A stretch of 60,065 bases of DNA from an uncultured Spirochaetaceae bacterium (GCA_900315435.1 OMYY01000015.1:1-60065); one strand, 5' to 3'; counted from the first letter of the stretch, positions 39,966-49,601 are shown. Numbers and translations: made by a program. The notes: generated by a model not told the origin, from the sequence alone.

Positions 39966-41198
39966 TCAATATGCCGCGTTGAGCCACTCGATTCCGTCGA
40001 TCTGGATGGCGAAATAGGGAGCGCTCTGGAACTTCGACTCATGGAAGGCTCCATCGTAGACTGCCTCCTCCTTATCGGGAGTGAAGTCCCCGTTGGTGTC
40101 CAGAGCGAACGCATGGGTCAGCTTCTCGCCCTTGACGGTGAAGGTGCTGGTGTCAAAGACCTGGAGCTTGCCGTTCTTCAGGTCGTTCTCAACCTGAGCG
40201 AGCTTCTCGGCGGTACCGGGAGCGGCGATGGCGGTGTTCAGGTCAGTCACGGTGACCGCGCCCTCAGCCATGGTGCCGGTGTAGTCGGAGGGGTTCTCCA
40301 CGCCATCGATGTAGTTCTTGATGAAGGTGTAGAAGTACGGCTCCCAGTTGATGCGGCAGGAAAGCAGGGACGCCTGCGGGGCGGCCTTGGTCATATCGGT
40401 GTTGTAACCGGTATGGAACACTCCGGCCTTCTGCGCGGCAAGAGCGGGGCTCGTCGTGTCGGAGTGCTGGCTGATCATCACGCAGCCGGCGTCGATCAGA
40501 CTCTTCGCGGCGGCCTCTTCAAGGGTGGCGTCACCCCAGGTGCCGACGAAGTATACTTTCATCGTGGCGCTCGGGCAGACGGAGCGGATGCCCAGGAAGT
40601 AGCTGGTCATGCCGGAAACAACCTCGGCGAAGGAATAGGCGCCGACGTAACCGACGACCGCCTGGCTCTCGGTGATCTTGCCCTCGGCGATCAGCTGGTT
40701 CAGCTTCATGCCAGCGGCGACACCGGCGACATAGCGGCCCTCGTAGATCGAGGCGAACGCGTTGTAGGTGTTCGGATTGCCATCGGACTGGGACCCGCAG
40801 TTGGTCATGCCGATGAACTTGACATCCGGGTATTCGCGGGCGGCCTCCAGCATGAAGGGCTCGAATCCGTAACTGTTGTTGAAAATCACCTCACAGCCAT
40901 CCTCGGCCAACTCAAGGTTGTTGTCCTTGCAGATAGCGCTCTCGGTGGTGTTTCTCTTTACAAGGAGCTCGACATTGTACCCGTCAGCCTTGAGCTTGTC
41001 GATGGCCGCGTTCATGCCGTTCATGAAGTTCCAGGTATAGCCCTGGTCGGACTCATCGTTGATGACCACAAAGCCGATCTTCGTAGCTTTCTTTGCTGCC
41101 GTCTCCGCTTTCGCAGGAGCTTTTTCCTGTCCGCCATTGGCGAAAACAGCCGATGCTGCCAGAAGCAGTGCCATACTGATAGCCGTGAGTTTTCTCAT
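39966..41198 (-). CDS. BMP-family (PnrA/Med-like) solute-binding lipoprotein
   Basis: A 410-residue basic-membrane-protein family binding protein, which in spirochaetes typically binds purine nucleosides. The signal peptide ends SAVFA before NGGQEKAP. Family blocks: KIGFVVINDESDQGYTWNFMNGM, NSYGFEPFMLEAAREYPDVKFIGM, VGYVGAYS and the nucleoside-site-like DAGCVMISQHSDTTSPA. The ATG has AAGGAG seven bases upstream. It lies downstream of its permease genes rather than first, and has its own intergenic region with a 10-bp dyad, so it probably also has its own promoter to give excess binding protein. Confidence 0.92.
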   Translation of the reverse strand: MRKLTAISMALLLAASAVFANGGQEKAPAKAETAAKKATKIGFVVINDESDQGYTWNFMNGMNAAIDKLKADGYNVELLVKRNTTESAICKDNNLELAEDGCEVIFNNSYGFEPFMLEAAREYPDVKFIGMTNCGSQSDGNPNTYNAFASIYEGRYVAGVAAGMKLNQLIAEGKITESQAVVGYVGAYSFAEVVSGMTSYFLGIRSVCPSATMKVYFVGTWGDATLEEAAAKSLIDAGCVMISQHSDTTSPALAAQKAGVFHTGYNTDMTKAAPQASLLSCRINWEPYFYTFIKNYIDGVENPSDYTGTMAEGAVTVTDLNTAIAAPGTAEKLAQVENDLKNGKLQVFDTSTFTVKGEKLTHAFALDTNGDFTPDKEEAVYDGAFHESKFQSAPYFAIQIDGIEWLNAAY

Positions 41199-41248
41199 AG
41201 ACTCTCCTTATATCGTATCAGGTACTCATGTACCCGATTGTGATTCTA

Positions 41249-41285
41249 TTCAACAAAACCGCAACCGAACAATCATTTTGTTGAA
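41249..41285. promoter_or_regulatory. 10-bp inverted repeat upstream of the BMP gene
   Basis: TTCAACAAAA (41249-41258) and TTTTGTTGAA (41276-41285) are exact reverse complements with a 17-base spacer containing CCGCAACCGAACAA. A related dyad lies upstream of the ATPase gene (45160-45204). Either a repressor site or a hairpin in the mRNA. Confidence 0.5.
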
Positions 41286-41338
41286 TTTTCTTCAGCAACT
41301 TTGCGGAAATTGCAACATCTTGCAATGCCACGCAACAC

Positions 41339-42325
41339 CTACCGCTCCTCCCGGAAATAGTTCAGCCCGAGGGACGCGGGAGGCTGCTTGTCCTTCAGGT
41401 TGCGCATGCTGGTGATGACCAGCACGACAATCGTGACGAAGTACGGCAGGATCTTGTACAGCTCGGTCGGGAAGAACGGGACGATGATGCGCAGGTACAT
41501 GATCATCAGCGCGCCGAAGAGGATCGAGGACCAAATGGCGTTCAATGGCCTCCAGGTGCAGAAGATGACGAGCGCGACCGCGAGCCAGCCGGTACCCGAG
41601 AGCGAAGCCTCGATCCAGACACAGCCGGCGGTGGTCATCGTGTAAGCCATGCCGCCCATGGCGGAGATGCCGCCGCCGATGATGGTGGCAAGGTACTTGT
41701 AGCGGGCTATGTCGATACCGGCGGTATCAGCCGTCGAGGGGGACTCGCCTACCGCCCTGAGGTACAGGCCTGTCTTGGTCCGGGTCAGGAAGAGATGCAT
41801 CATCACCGCCAGCAGGATGGAAAGATAGAAGAATTCGGACTGGTCGAACAGGATCGGCCCGACCACGGGAATCTTCTTGAGGAAAGCCGGCATGAAGTGG
41901 TTGTCGAAGGCGAACTTCAAGTCGTTGGACAGGGTGACATAGCCTCCCACCTGCAATCTCCGCAGCTCGCCCGCGAACTTGGCGACGCCGGTTCCGAACG
42001 TGGTCATGGCAAGGCCCGTGACATTCTGGTTGGCCCGGAGCGTTACCGTCAGGAAGCTGAACAGGGCGCCAGCGAGCGCGCCGATGGCGAATGAGGCGAT
42101 GATGGCGAGCAGGATGGCGACAACCGGGCTCGCATTGCCCTCGCCCACTGCCTGCTCGTAGAGGTTCGGAGCAATCAGGCCGAAGATGCCGCCCATGTAC
42201 ATCATGCCCTCGACGCCAAGGTTCATGTTGCCGGACTTTTCTGTCAGGATCTCGCCGAGGGTTCCCAGCATCAAGGCGGTGCCATAGGCTCCCGCGGCAG
42301 CTAACAACAGGACAATCGCGTTCAT
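41339..42325 (-). CDS. Nucleoside-type ABC permease 2 (NupQ-like)
   Basis: A 328-residue inner-membrane permease of the BMP/CUT2-like group. The conserved block GEILTEKSGNMNLGVEGMMYMGG and the later RAVGESPSTADTAGIDIARYKYLA define the second permease of nucleoside importers. Eight to ten hydrophobic helices. The ATG at 42325 overlaps the first permease stop in an ATGA and has AAGGAGG. Functions with the ATPase, permease 1 and the BMP protein. Confidence 0.92.
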   Translation of the reverse strand: MNAIVLLLAAAGAYGTALMLGTLGEILTEKSGNMNLGVEGMMYMGGIFGLIAPNLYEQAVGEGNASPVVAILLAIIASFAIGALAGALFSFLTVTLRANQNVTGLAMTTFGTGVAKFAGELRRLQVGGYVTLSNDLKFAFDNHFMPAFLKKIPVVGPILFDQSEFFYLSILLAVMMHLFLTRTKTGLYLRAVGESPSTADTAGIDIARYKYLATIIGGGISAMGGMAYTMTTAGCVWIEASLSGTGWLAVALVIFCTWRPLNAIWSSILFGALMIMYLRIIVPFFPTELYKILPYFVTIVVLVITSMRNLKDKQPPASLGLNYFREER

Positions 42326-43407
42326 GCCTGCACCTCCTTCCTGGTACGGAAAATCAGCTTGTAGTTGATGAAGAACTCGCAACCGAGCATGCAGAACAAC
42401 AGGGTCCCGCTGACAATGTCCGCGACCGAGGCGGGAACGGAAAGACGGGTCTGCAAGGTCGCCGAACCCTTTCCGATGATTGCCAGCATCGCCGCGATGG
42501 CAATCATGGCGAAGCTGTTCAGCTGGCCGAGCCATGCGACCGTGATGGCGGTAAATCCCACGCCGCCGGCAACATCGCTGTTCAATGTGCCGTTCGCTCC
42601 GGAGACCAGCAGGAATCCGACCATGCCGCTGATCGCGCCGCTGAACAGCATGGTGCGCATCATGACCCAGCCGACGTTCATGCCCGCGTACCGGGCCGTG
42701 TTGATCGAGTCGCCGATGACCGCGACCTCATAGCCGTGCTTGGTGAAGTTCATATAGATATGGACCAGCACGACCATCACCAGCACGATGATCCACCCGC
42801 AGTAGACGCCGAAGACATTGGGCAGTCTCGCCGCCTCGGGGAACATCGGAATCAGCTGGGTGCCGGGTCTTCCCTCCCAAGGACCGCCCTGCAGCCAGCG
42901 GGCGATGCCGATGGCGATGTAGTTCATCATCAGCGTGAACAGCGTCTCGTTGGTGTTGTATTTTGCCTTGAAGAAACCGGGAACCAACGCCCAGACGGCC
43001 CCGCCGACAATCCCGAAAGCGGCCATCAGCAACAACAAGAGCGGTGATGGCAGCAGTTTGCCCCAGGTAATCGCCACGAAGGAGGCGAAGATGGCCCCCA
43101 TGGTGATCTGCCCCTCCGCCCCGATGTTCCAGAAGCGCATCTTGAAGCAGGGGGCGATGGCAAGGGCGCACCCGAGAAGCGGGATGGCGCGTTTGACGGT
43201 CTGGCGGATATAGCCAGGCTTTCCAAGAGCGCCATTGATGATGATTCCATAGGAGACGAATGGATTCTCGCCCGCCATCAGGATAGGAATGGTTCCAAGC
43301 AGGAAGGCGAACAGGATCGAGCCGATACGAATCGCCCAGACCATGCTGGATTTCATCTCGTCCCGTTTGGCAAGACGGACCAGCGGGGTTTTCACTCCAT
43401 CACTCAT
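42322..43407 (-). CDS. Nucleoside-type ABC permease 1 (NupP-like)
   Basis: A 361-residue permease. Typical segments are PLLGCALAIAPCFKMRFWNIGAEGQITMGAI and FKAKYNTNETLFTLMMNYIA, the latter being the strongly conserved NE...TLMMNYIA of this group. About ten hydrophobic helices. The start overlaps the ATPase stop by four bases (43404-43407). It pairs with permease 2 to form the nucleoside channel. Confidence 0.92.
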   Translation of the reverse strand: MSDGVKTPLVRLAKRDEMKSSMVWAIRIGSILFAFLLGTIPILMAGENPFVSYGIIINGALGKPGYIRQTVKRAIPLLGCALAIAPCFKMRFWNIGAEGQITMGAIFASFVAITWGKLLPSPLLLLLMAAFGIVGGAVWALVPGFFKAKYNTNETLFTLMMNYIAIGIARWLQGGPWEGRPGTQLIPMFPEAARLPNVFGVYCGWIIVLVMVVLVHIYMNFTKHGYEVAVIGDSINTARYAGMNVGWVMMRTMLFSGAISGMVGFLLVSGANGTLNSDVAGGVGFTAITVAWLGQLNSFAMIAIAAMLAIIGKGSATLQTRLSVPASVADIVSGTLLFCMLGCEFFINYKLIFRTRKEVQA

Positions 43408-44936
43408 ACGGCACCTTCCTTTCCGCCACCGACGGTCGTCATCAAAAGCCCGATCTCCTCTTTCGTCGCGCTACGAGCATCCACGATGCCGCTCACCTTG
43501 CCGGCGCACAGCACCAGGATCCGGTCGCACAGCTCAAGCAGGACGTCCAGCTCCTCGCCGACGTACATGACCGCCGCTCCCGCCATCTTCTGCTCGGTCA
43601 GGAGATTGTAAATCGCATACGATGTGTTGATATCCAGTCCGCGGACCGCGTAGGCGGTCAGCAGCACCGGAGGCTTGCTGGCGATCTCGCGGCCGACAAG
43701 CACCTTCTGGATGTTGCCGCCAGACATGCGGCGCACCGGAAACTTGGTGCTCGGAGTGACGACGTCAAGGTCCTTCCAGATCTTCTGGGCAAGGGCCTCG
43801 GGGCTCTTCTTGTTGAAGAAGATGCCACTGCCCTGCCGCCAGGAACGGAGCATCATGTTGCCGCTCATCCCCATCGAGCCTACCAGCCCCATGCCAAGGC
43901 GGTCTTCGGGGACGAAGCCCATGCTGACGCCAAGCTGGCGGATCTGCATCGGAGTCTTGCCGACCAGCTCGACCTGCTCCCCGTCATCCTCGATGAACCT
44001 GATGGTCCCGCCAGAAACCGGATACAGTCCGGTCAAGGCCTCGAGCAACTGCCGCTGGCCGCTTCCGGAAATCCCGGCGACACCAAGGATCTCGCCGCGT
44101 TTCAGGGTGAAGCAGACGTCGTCAAGCCGTTTCATTCCCTCCCGGTCGAGGCAGGTCAGGTGCTCGACCACCATCTTGTCGGTCGGATTGTCGTATTTGG
44201 GCCGCCGCAGGTTGAGCGTGACCGCGTGTCCGACCATGTAGTTGGTCAGCTGCTGCGGGCTGGTCTCGCTGGTGTTGACCGTGGTGATGTACCGCCCCTT
44301 GCGCAGGATGGCGACCTTGTCGGACACCTCCATCACTTCGGCAAGCTTGTGGGTGATCAGGACGATGGCCTTGCCGTCGTCCTTCATGTTCCTCAGGACC
44401 TTGAAGAGCTTCTGGGTCTCCTGCGGGGTCAAAACCGCGGTCGGCTCGTCAAGAATCAGGATTTCCGCGCCCCGATACAGCTGCTTGATGATCTCAAGCG
44501 TCTGTTTCTGGCTGACAGACATGTCGTAGACCTTCATCTTCGGGTCGACATCAAATCCGTAGCGGTCGCAGATCTCCTTCACTTTCCTGTTGATTCCGTC
44601 CACGTCCATCTTCCTGATGTCCAGGCCAAGCATGATGTTCTGGGCGGCGGTAAAGACATCGACCAGCTTGTAGTGCTGGTGGATCATGCCGATGCCGTAT
44701 GCGTAGGAATCTTTCGGGGAATGGATGGAAATCGGCTTCCCCTCTTTGAGGATCTCGCCCTCGTCCGGCTGGTAGATGCCGGCAAGCATGTTCATCAGGG
44801 TGGTCTTTCCCGAGCCGTTCTCCCCGAGCAGACAGAGAATCTCGCCGTAATTGACTTGAAGGTCGATACCGTCATTGGCGACGACTTCGCCAAATCTTTT
44901 CACGATATGTTTCAGTTCGATAGCGCATCGCGGCAC
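43404..44936 (-). CDS. Nucleoside-type ABC transporter ATPase (double cassette)
   Basis: A 510-residue protein with two ATPase cassettes. The first has Walker A LLGENGSGKTTL and Walker B ILILDEPTAVLTPQE. The second has the degenerate Walker A GISGSGQRQLL and signature MSGGNIQKV, as is usual for CUT2/BMP ATPases. The start codon is GTG at 44936, seven bases after AAAGGAGG. First gene of the importer operon. Energises uptake of nucleosides (inferred from the BMP partner). Confidence 0.93.
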   Translation of the reverse strand: MPRCAIELKHIVKRFGEVVANDGIDLQVNYGEILCLLGENGSGKTTLMNMLAGIYQPDEGEILKEGKPISIHSPKDSYAYGIGMIHQHYKLVDVFTAAQNIMLGLDIRKMDVDGINRKVKEICDRYGFDVDPKMKVYDMSVSQKQTLEIIKQLYRGAEILILDEPTAVLTPQETQKLFKVLRNMKDDGKAIVLITHKLAEVMEVSDKVAILRKGRYITTVNTSETSPQQLTNYMVGHAVTLNLRRPKYDNPTDKMVVEHLTCLDREGMKRLDDVCFTLKRGEILGVAGISGSGQRQLLEALTGLYPVSGGTIRFIEDDGEQVELVGKTPMQIRQLGVSMGFVPEDRLGMGLVGSMGMSGNMMLRSWRQGSGIFFNKKSPEALAQKIWKDLDVVTPSTKFPVRRMSGGNIQKVLVGREIASKPPVLLTAYAVRGLDINTSYAIYNLLTEQKMAGAAVMYVGEELDVLLELCDRILVLCAGKVSGIVDARSATKEEIGLLMTTVGGGKEGAV

Positions 44937-45387
44937 CTGGTGCCTCCTTTCTTCCGGCTAGAACTTGTAAAGGATGCCGGCAGACCTGATACCCTTCCAC
45001 TCTAAAAAGAGCAAGCAAGTCCTTGCAATAAGTTTTTGACAAAAAACCCAAAAGCTTTGTTCTTTCGTGAAGCATTCAGCAACAATGGAGAACCATCATC
45101 GAAGCTTTCCACAAAAACGTATGGGCCTTTTGTCCTTCATACACCCCTTATCCTACCACGGATACAACAAAACGCAACAAATTTACTTCGCTTTTGTCGT
45201 ATCCCAGCGCCAGCAGTTTTCCCATTGCTACAAATTGCGACATCTATTGACCGGAATTGCCGTTCATTCAATGTTATGTTTGCCAAGCATGTCAAAATTT
45301 GACTCTTGAAAAAGGAAATTGACAGTTACCAGACCTGGCAATTCCGCTCCATACTGGAAACCGGGACAAGGGAGGTTCCCAACAATC
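44937..45387. other. Intergenic region between the divergent ATPase and pectate-lyase genes
   Basis: These 450 bases hold no gene I can support; the small open frames lack ribosome binding sites and homology. The main feature is a large imperfect dyad (45160-45204). A TTGACA at 45320-45325 may be part of the pectate-lyase promoter, but no well-spaced -10 box accompanies it. Confidence 0.5.
45160..45204. promoter_or_regulatory. Near-perfect inverted repeat upstream of the importer operon
   Basis: GGATACAACAAAACG (45160-45174) opposes CGCTTTTGTCGTATCC (45189-45204), with one mismatch and one extra base. It shares CAACAAAACGCAAC-like sequence with the dyad upstream of the BMP gene, suggesting one regulator for both parts of the importer. 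Confidence 0.45.
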
Positions 45388-46713
45388 ATGCGGAAAGCTT
45401 TGGCAGTATTGGCCGCCTGCGCAGTGGGGGCTGCGGTATACGCGCAGCCGACGCGGGAGGTACGGTTGGATGAAAGACATCCGTCATTGGAGCTTGTCGG
45501 GTATGGAAGCGATACCAAAGGGGGAATGGGCGGCGCCGTCATCAAGGTCACCAACCTGCACGCGGATGGAGACGGGTCGTTCAAGGCTGCCCTCGAGGCA
45601 GAGGGCCCGAGGATCATCGTCTTCGAGGTCGGAGGCGTCATCGACCTGGAAAAGCAGCAGATCAAGGTCAAGAACCCGTATGTGACCATCGCGGGGCAGA
45701 CGGCCCCAAGCCCTGGCATCACCTGCATCCGGGGCGGCCTTACGCTGGACACCCACGACATCGTCATGCAGCATATCCGGTTCCGCATGGGAGATGCCGG
45801 AGCGGAACCTGGTTCCGGGTATGAACCGGAAATCTCGACAAGCGCCCATGCGAACGCCTACAACATCGTCATCGACCACTGCTCGGTAAGCTGGGGTGTC
45901 GACGAGAACCTGTCGGTCAGCGGGACACGGGGAGGCAATGGGACGAAGTCCCCCCACGACGTGACGCTGAGCTACAACTTCATCAGCGAGGGACTGCGCT
46001 ATTCGGTCCACTCCAAGACCAAGAGCAAGCACATGGACCACAGCATGGGGACGTTGGTCATGGATGATGTCAAGCGTGTCGCCGTCATCGGCAACTATTA
46101 CGCCCACAACTCGGAGCGCAACCCCTGGTACAAGGCGAACTCCAGCGGAGTGGTGGTCAACAACCTGATCTACGACCCGGGCACCTGGGCCATCCGGCTT
46201 TCCTGGATTCCCAAGGAATGGAAGAACGTCAAGGACGAGAAACCCGGCACCCCGGTCGTCTCGATCGTCGGCAACTACGAGAAAGAAGGCCCCTCCACAA
46301 AGGTTGCCGCCATGGTCGGCTCCAACTACCCGGAAAACCATGAGAGCGGATATCTTGAGGACAACATCTGCGTCAGGGCCGACGGCACGCAGGGCAAGGT
46401 CACCGACCCTTCGATCCCCATCGACCAGCTGGAGCAGAGACCCATCTGGATAGAAGGCCTGGACGTGATTCCCGCAAACGAGGTGCCCGACTATATCCTG
46501 AAGTGGGCTGGCGCCCGCCCTGCCGACCGGGACGAGACCGACCTCCGGCTGATCGACGAGTTCTCCAAGGGTACCGGGCGCATCATCGACAGCCAGGACG
46601 AGGTGGGAGGCTACCCGGTGGCGGCACCCACCTACCGCAAGCTCGATGTGCCGGACGAGCATATCGGGCAATGGCTCGAAGGCTTTACCAAAGCAGTGAT
46701 GGGGCTCGAGTAA
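45388..46713 (+). CDS. Exported pectate-lyase-family (PL1-like) protein
   Basis: A 441-residue protein with a signal peptide (MRKALAVLAACAVGAAVYAQP), then a right-handed parallel beta-helix typical of pectate lyase C-like proteins. Visible signatures are GGRVIKV-like GGAVIKVTNL, EVGGVIDL, YVTIAGQTAPSPGI, NIVIDHCSVSWGVDEN and GNYYAHNSERNP. The DHCSVSWG..E block is the calcium/catalytic strand. LAAC could be a lipobox (Cys11). It probably degrades or binds pectin-like uronans outside the cell. GGGAGG lies 12 bases upstream of the start, rather far. Confidence 0.85.
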   Translation: MRKALAVLAACAVGAAVYAQPTREVRLDERHPSLELVGYGSDTKGGMGGAVIKVTNLHADGDGSFKAALEAEGPRIIVFEVGGVIDLEKQQIKVKNPYVTIAGQTAPSPGITCIRGGLTLDTHDIVMQHIRFRMGDAGAEPGSGYEPEISTSAHANAYNIVIDHCSVSWGVDENLSVSGTRGGNGTKSPHDVTLSYNFISEGLRYSVHSKTKSKHMDHSMGTLVMDDVKRVAVIGNYYAHNSERNPWYKANSSGVVVNNLIYDPGTWAIRLSWIPKEWKNVKDEKPGTPVVSIVGNYEKEGPSTKVAAMVGSNYPENHESGYLEDNICVRADGTQGKVTDPSIPIDQLEQRPIWIEGLDVIPANEVPDYILKWAGARPADRDETDLRLIDEFSKGTGRIIDSQDEVGGYPVAAPTYRKLDVPDEHIGQWLEGFTKAVMGLE

Positions 46714-46719
46714 CCGCCA

Positions 46720-46752
46720 GGGAAGATTCCTCAGGAAACCGGGAGTCTTCCC
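46720..46752. terminator. Possible bidirectional terminator
   Basis: GGGAAGA (46720-46726) pairs with TCTTCCC (46746-46752) around a loop that itself contains TTCC/GGAA, between converging genes. T runs are absent, so this is tentative. Confidence 0.35.
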
Positions 46753-46779
46753 TTCCCGCAGGCAATCTCGGTACGACCC

Positions 46780-47790
46780 TCAATAGGCGACTGTGGACTC
46801 ACGGATGATGAGCTCGGCACCGAGTGTCACCGACTGCACCGCATCCGTCCCGTCTTTGAGGATTCTCAGCAGCATTTCCACGGCAAGCGTGCCGATCTGG
46901 TCGGTAGGCTGGTAGACCGTGGTCAGGGAAGGACGCATGATCTTGGCGACCTGGATATTGTCGAACCCGACGACCGCGACGTCCCTGGGCACGTCGAGTC
47001 CCTTGGAGAATGCCGCCTTGATCGCCGCAGATGCAAGTACGTCGGAGATGCAGAAGAACGCATCAGGTCTCTGGTCCAAGGAAAACATCCGCTCCGCATG
47101 GGCTTTGGCCATCTCGAAATCCATGTCTGCGGAAACCGAGGCGATGAGGGAGGGATCCATTTCGACGCCGGCCGCCGCGAGCGCGCGGGCATACCCTTTC
47201 AGCCGGGCCCTGGCATATTTGAAGTTCTCCGGACCATTGATGAGGGCGATCCGTCTCCGTCCGAGACTCAAGAGGTATTTCACCGCGTCCTCCGCAGCAG
47301 CCTCATCATCGATTGTCACATAGGGCACCCCGCTGGCGTTATCCCCCTCGCAGCAACAGACCATCGGAATCTCTCCGGCGATTTTCCGGAGGATTGGACG
47401 GGACACGGAGTTCACGCAGACCAGCCCGCTGGCCTTGGTCCTCCTGAGGAGGGAAAGGAACCCGTCCACCGTAGCGGCATTCAGCAGGTTCTCGCTGACC
47501 AGAAGATGGTAGCCATGCCGCTCGGCGTCAATGCGCGCTGCCTCGATGATCGGGGAATAGAACGGGTTCTTCAATGTCGGGACATTGAAAATAAAGAGAT
47601 CGTCTCGGGGAAGCGGCTCGAAGTCGATCGACGCCACGTCGATTCCCTTTTCCCGGAGAGCGGCAATCACCTTGCCGCGCATGCCGGGAGAGACCGAAGC
47701 CGACCGGTTGATGACCCGGGAAATGGTGGAGATCGAGACGCCTGACGAACGGGCGATCTCCTCATAGGAATGTGCGCTCCTCTTTCTCAC
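46780..47790 (-). CDS. LacI-family repressor of the 47-55 kb operon
   Basis: A 336-residue LacI/GalR regulator. The helix-turn-helix is SYEEIARSSGVSISTISRVINRSASVSP, followed by an effector domain with VVGFDNIQVAKIMRPSLTTVYQP. The start codon is GTG (47790) with GAGGGG six bases upstream. The longer frame upstream overlaps the previous gene without homology. It is the last gene of the importer-dehydrogenase operon, so it likely controls its own operon; a TATGCAAGCATA palindrome upstream of the operon is a candidate site. Confidence 0.92.
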   Translation of the reverse strand: MRKRSAHSYEEIARSSGVSISTISRVINRSASVSPGMRGKVIAALREKGIDVASIDFEPLPRDDLFIFNVPTLKNPFYSPIIEAARIDAERHGYHLLVSENLLNAATVDGFLSLLRRTKASGLVCVNSVSRPILRKIAGEIPMVCCCEGDNASGVPYVTIDDEAAAEDAVKYLLSLGRRRIALINGPENFKYARARLKGYARALAAAGVEMDPSLIASVSADMDFEMAKAHAERMFSLDQRPDAFFCISDVLASAAIKAAFSKGLDVPRDVAVVGFDNIQVAKIMRPSLTTVYQPTDQIGTLAVEMLLRILKDGTDAVQSVTLGAELIIRESTVAY

Positions 47791-47800
47791 GCCGAACCCC

Positions 47801-48766
47801 TCACAACGTTTCCAGGATACCAAGCTCGGCGAGCACTTCCTCCGTACGGACAAGAGGCTCGGACCGCCCTTCAAGGATCATAAGAAGCCGTTTCAGCTCC
47901 TCATAATACCATCCAGTCGGAGGAACGTTAATACCGGTCGAGACCGTGACCGGATAAGAGATATCCGGCTCGTACGCGGCACCGTCTGCCGGATACACAC
48001 GTACCGCCTTCCCGTCGTTGACGGCCAAAGCCTTGGCGAAAACGACACGCCACGTGGCGGTAAAGGGAATGGGAGCGTTGATCCACCCGGCCTCGGCCCT
48101 GACATCGATGTCCTTGTATCCATAGGAGACCGTAAGGTATGTGTCCCCTACGCGCGCATCTCCTCTCTCCATCCGGCTTTCCACCTTGCCTGGCTTGCCG
48201 AAAAGACCGACAATCATGTCCAAGTCATGGATATGGAGGTCGAACGAAACCCCTCCGCTTTTCTTCGGGTCGAACAACCACCCTCCTCTGGCCCAAGCGG
48301 GTACCGTGGAAAGACGGGTAAACGACGCTCCCAGCACCCTTCCATACCGCCCGGAGGCGACAAGGTCGTGGAGGACGGCATACTCATGGGTATAGCGGAG
48401 CACATGGGCGGGCAATACAAGGCGACCGGCCCGATGCGAGGCGTCGAAGATCCGCTGGGCATCCTGCCGGCAGAGAGCCAGCGGTTTCTCGCAGATCACG
48501 TCCCTTCCCCATTGGAGAGCCTCGAGGCATCCCGCGACATGGAGGAAACTGGGTGTCGTGATATCCACGACATCAATCTCCCCATGGTGTCGGACCGCCT
48601 CTGTGATCGAAGTGAAAAACGGAAGGGAGAAGCTGGCGGCAGTCTTCCGGTCCGCATCGCCGCTTCCGACCGCAGCCACGACATGGGCCATACCGTCTAG
48701 GTGCTGGTAGTTCGCATAGTGGACCTTCCCCATCCCTCCGAGTCCGACAAGCAGGATTTGTTTCAT
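47801..48766 (-). CDS. Gfo/Idh/MocA-family NAD(P)-dependent oxidoreductase A
   Basis: A 321-residue sugar dehydrogenase-like enzyme. The dinucleotide fold starts the protein (ILLVGLGGMGKVHYANY), the catalytic-type CEKPLALCRQDAQRIFD holds the conserved EKP lysine, and the C-terminal substrate domain carries DLHIHDLDMIVGLFG. The ATG at 48766 has a GGGAG site six bases upstream. It is a neighbour of two TIM-barrel isomerases and a second Gfo/Idh/MocA gene. It would oxidise a ring hydroxyl of a sugar or reduce a keto-sugar. Confidence 0.9.
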   Translation of the reverse strand: MKQILLVGLGGMGKVHYANYQHLDGMAHVVAAVGSGDADRKTAASFSLPFFTSITEAVRHHGEIDVVDITTPSFLHVAGCLEALQWGRDVICEKPLALCRQDAQRIFDASHRAGRLVLPAHVLRYTHEYAVLHDLVASGRYGRVLGASFTRLSTVPAWARGGWLFDPKKSGGVSFDLHIHDLDMIVGLFGKPGKVESRMERGDARVGDTYLTVSYGYKDIDVRAEAGWINAPIPFTATWRVVFAKALAVNDGKAVRVYPADGAAYEPDISYPVTVSTGINVPPTGWYYEELKRLLMILEGRSEPLVRTEEVLAELGILETL

Positions 48767-48776
48767 CTCATCTCCC

Positions 48777-49592
48777 TTACAGGGTGAATCCATGGCTGGT
48801 CAGGTACCTGCCACTGAGCGCGACCGCGTTGTCCACCGCACCGAGCGACCTAGGACCATTTTGGGTGAATTCGATCTCGATGGAGAACGGAGACGTGTTG
48901 TGGTACTTCTCCAGAAGAGAGAAAATCGCGGGAAAGTCCACGTATCCCTCCCCAAGCGCCGGGAAATTCCATTCCCGTCGTTTTCCCGCCTTGTCTTTCA
49001 GATGGAAATAGCGGACATGGTCGATCTGGCTTTCCAGGTCGGAGGTGTCCTTCACGTCCCCGTAGAAAATCACGTTGCCCGTGTCATAGCAGATGGCAAG
49101 ATGGCTGCTCGCCACACCATCGACAATCGGTGCGAGCCTTGCTGCCGTACCGTGCGCTCCATGCGTCTCAAGGACCAGGGTCATGCCATAGTCCTCCAGA
49201 ATCGGAAGGAACGAGCGGATATGCTTCACCACCTCATCCGTCCCACCCTCCTGCAAATCCTTCAGGTGGGCTTCCCCTACGCTCGAGACGATAGTGTCTG
49301 CGCCGAAGAAACGGGCCAGATGGATGTTCCTGACAAAATCGGGGATACGCTCCGGGTCCATCAGGTTGCAGTGTCCGCTCATCGCCGGCACGGCAAGGCC
49401 GTAGTCCCGAAGCAGTTCCCGTTTCTCAAGCAGATCCTGAAAGCTCATGGTCGGGAAGACGTGTTCCGTCCACCCTTTCGTCGCGGTCAGCTCGATGTGA
49501 TGGAACCCCGCTTGGGCGATTCCTTCAGCGGCTTCCTTGAGGGAATAGCCATGGTAACAGTTTGAATTGACGATGATTTTCCTTGTCTCCAT
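48777..49592 (-). CDS. Sugar phosphate isomerase/epimerase-like TIM barrel B
   Basis: A 271-residue AP-endonuclease-2-fold protein. It opens KIIVNSNCYHGYSLKEAAEGIAQAGFHHIEL. Metal-site elements are LVLETHGAHG, AICYDTGNV, VRYFHLKDKAG and SIEIEF, giving the usual Glu, Asp, His, Glu set. GAGGGGAG lies five bases before the ATG. Ten bases separate it from each flanking gene. Substrate unknown; see the operon entry in the findings. Confidence 0.87.
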   Translation of the reverse strand: METRKIIVNSNCYHGYSLKEAAEGIAQAGFHHIELTATKGWTEHVFPTMSFQDLLEKRELLRDYGLAVPAMSGHCNLMDPERIPDFVRNIHLARFFGADTIVSSVGEAHLKDLQEGGTDEVVKHIRSFLPILEDYGMTLVLETHGAHGTAARLAPIVDGVASSHLAICYDTGNVIFYGDVKDTSDLESQIDHVRYFHLKDKAGKRREWNFPALGEGYVDFPAIFSLLEKYHNTSPFSIEIEFTQNGPRSLGAVDNAVALSGRYLTSHGFTL

Positions 49593-49601
49593 GGTCTCCC
49601 C

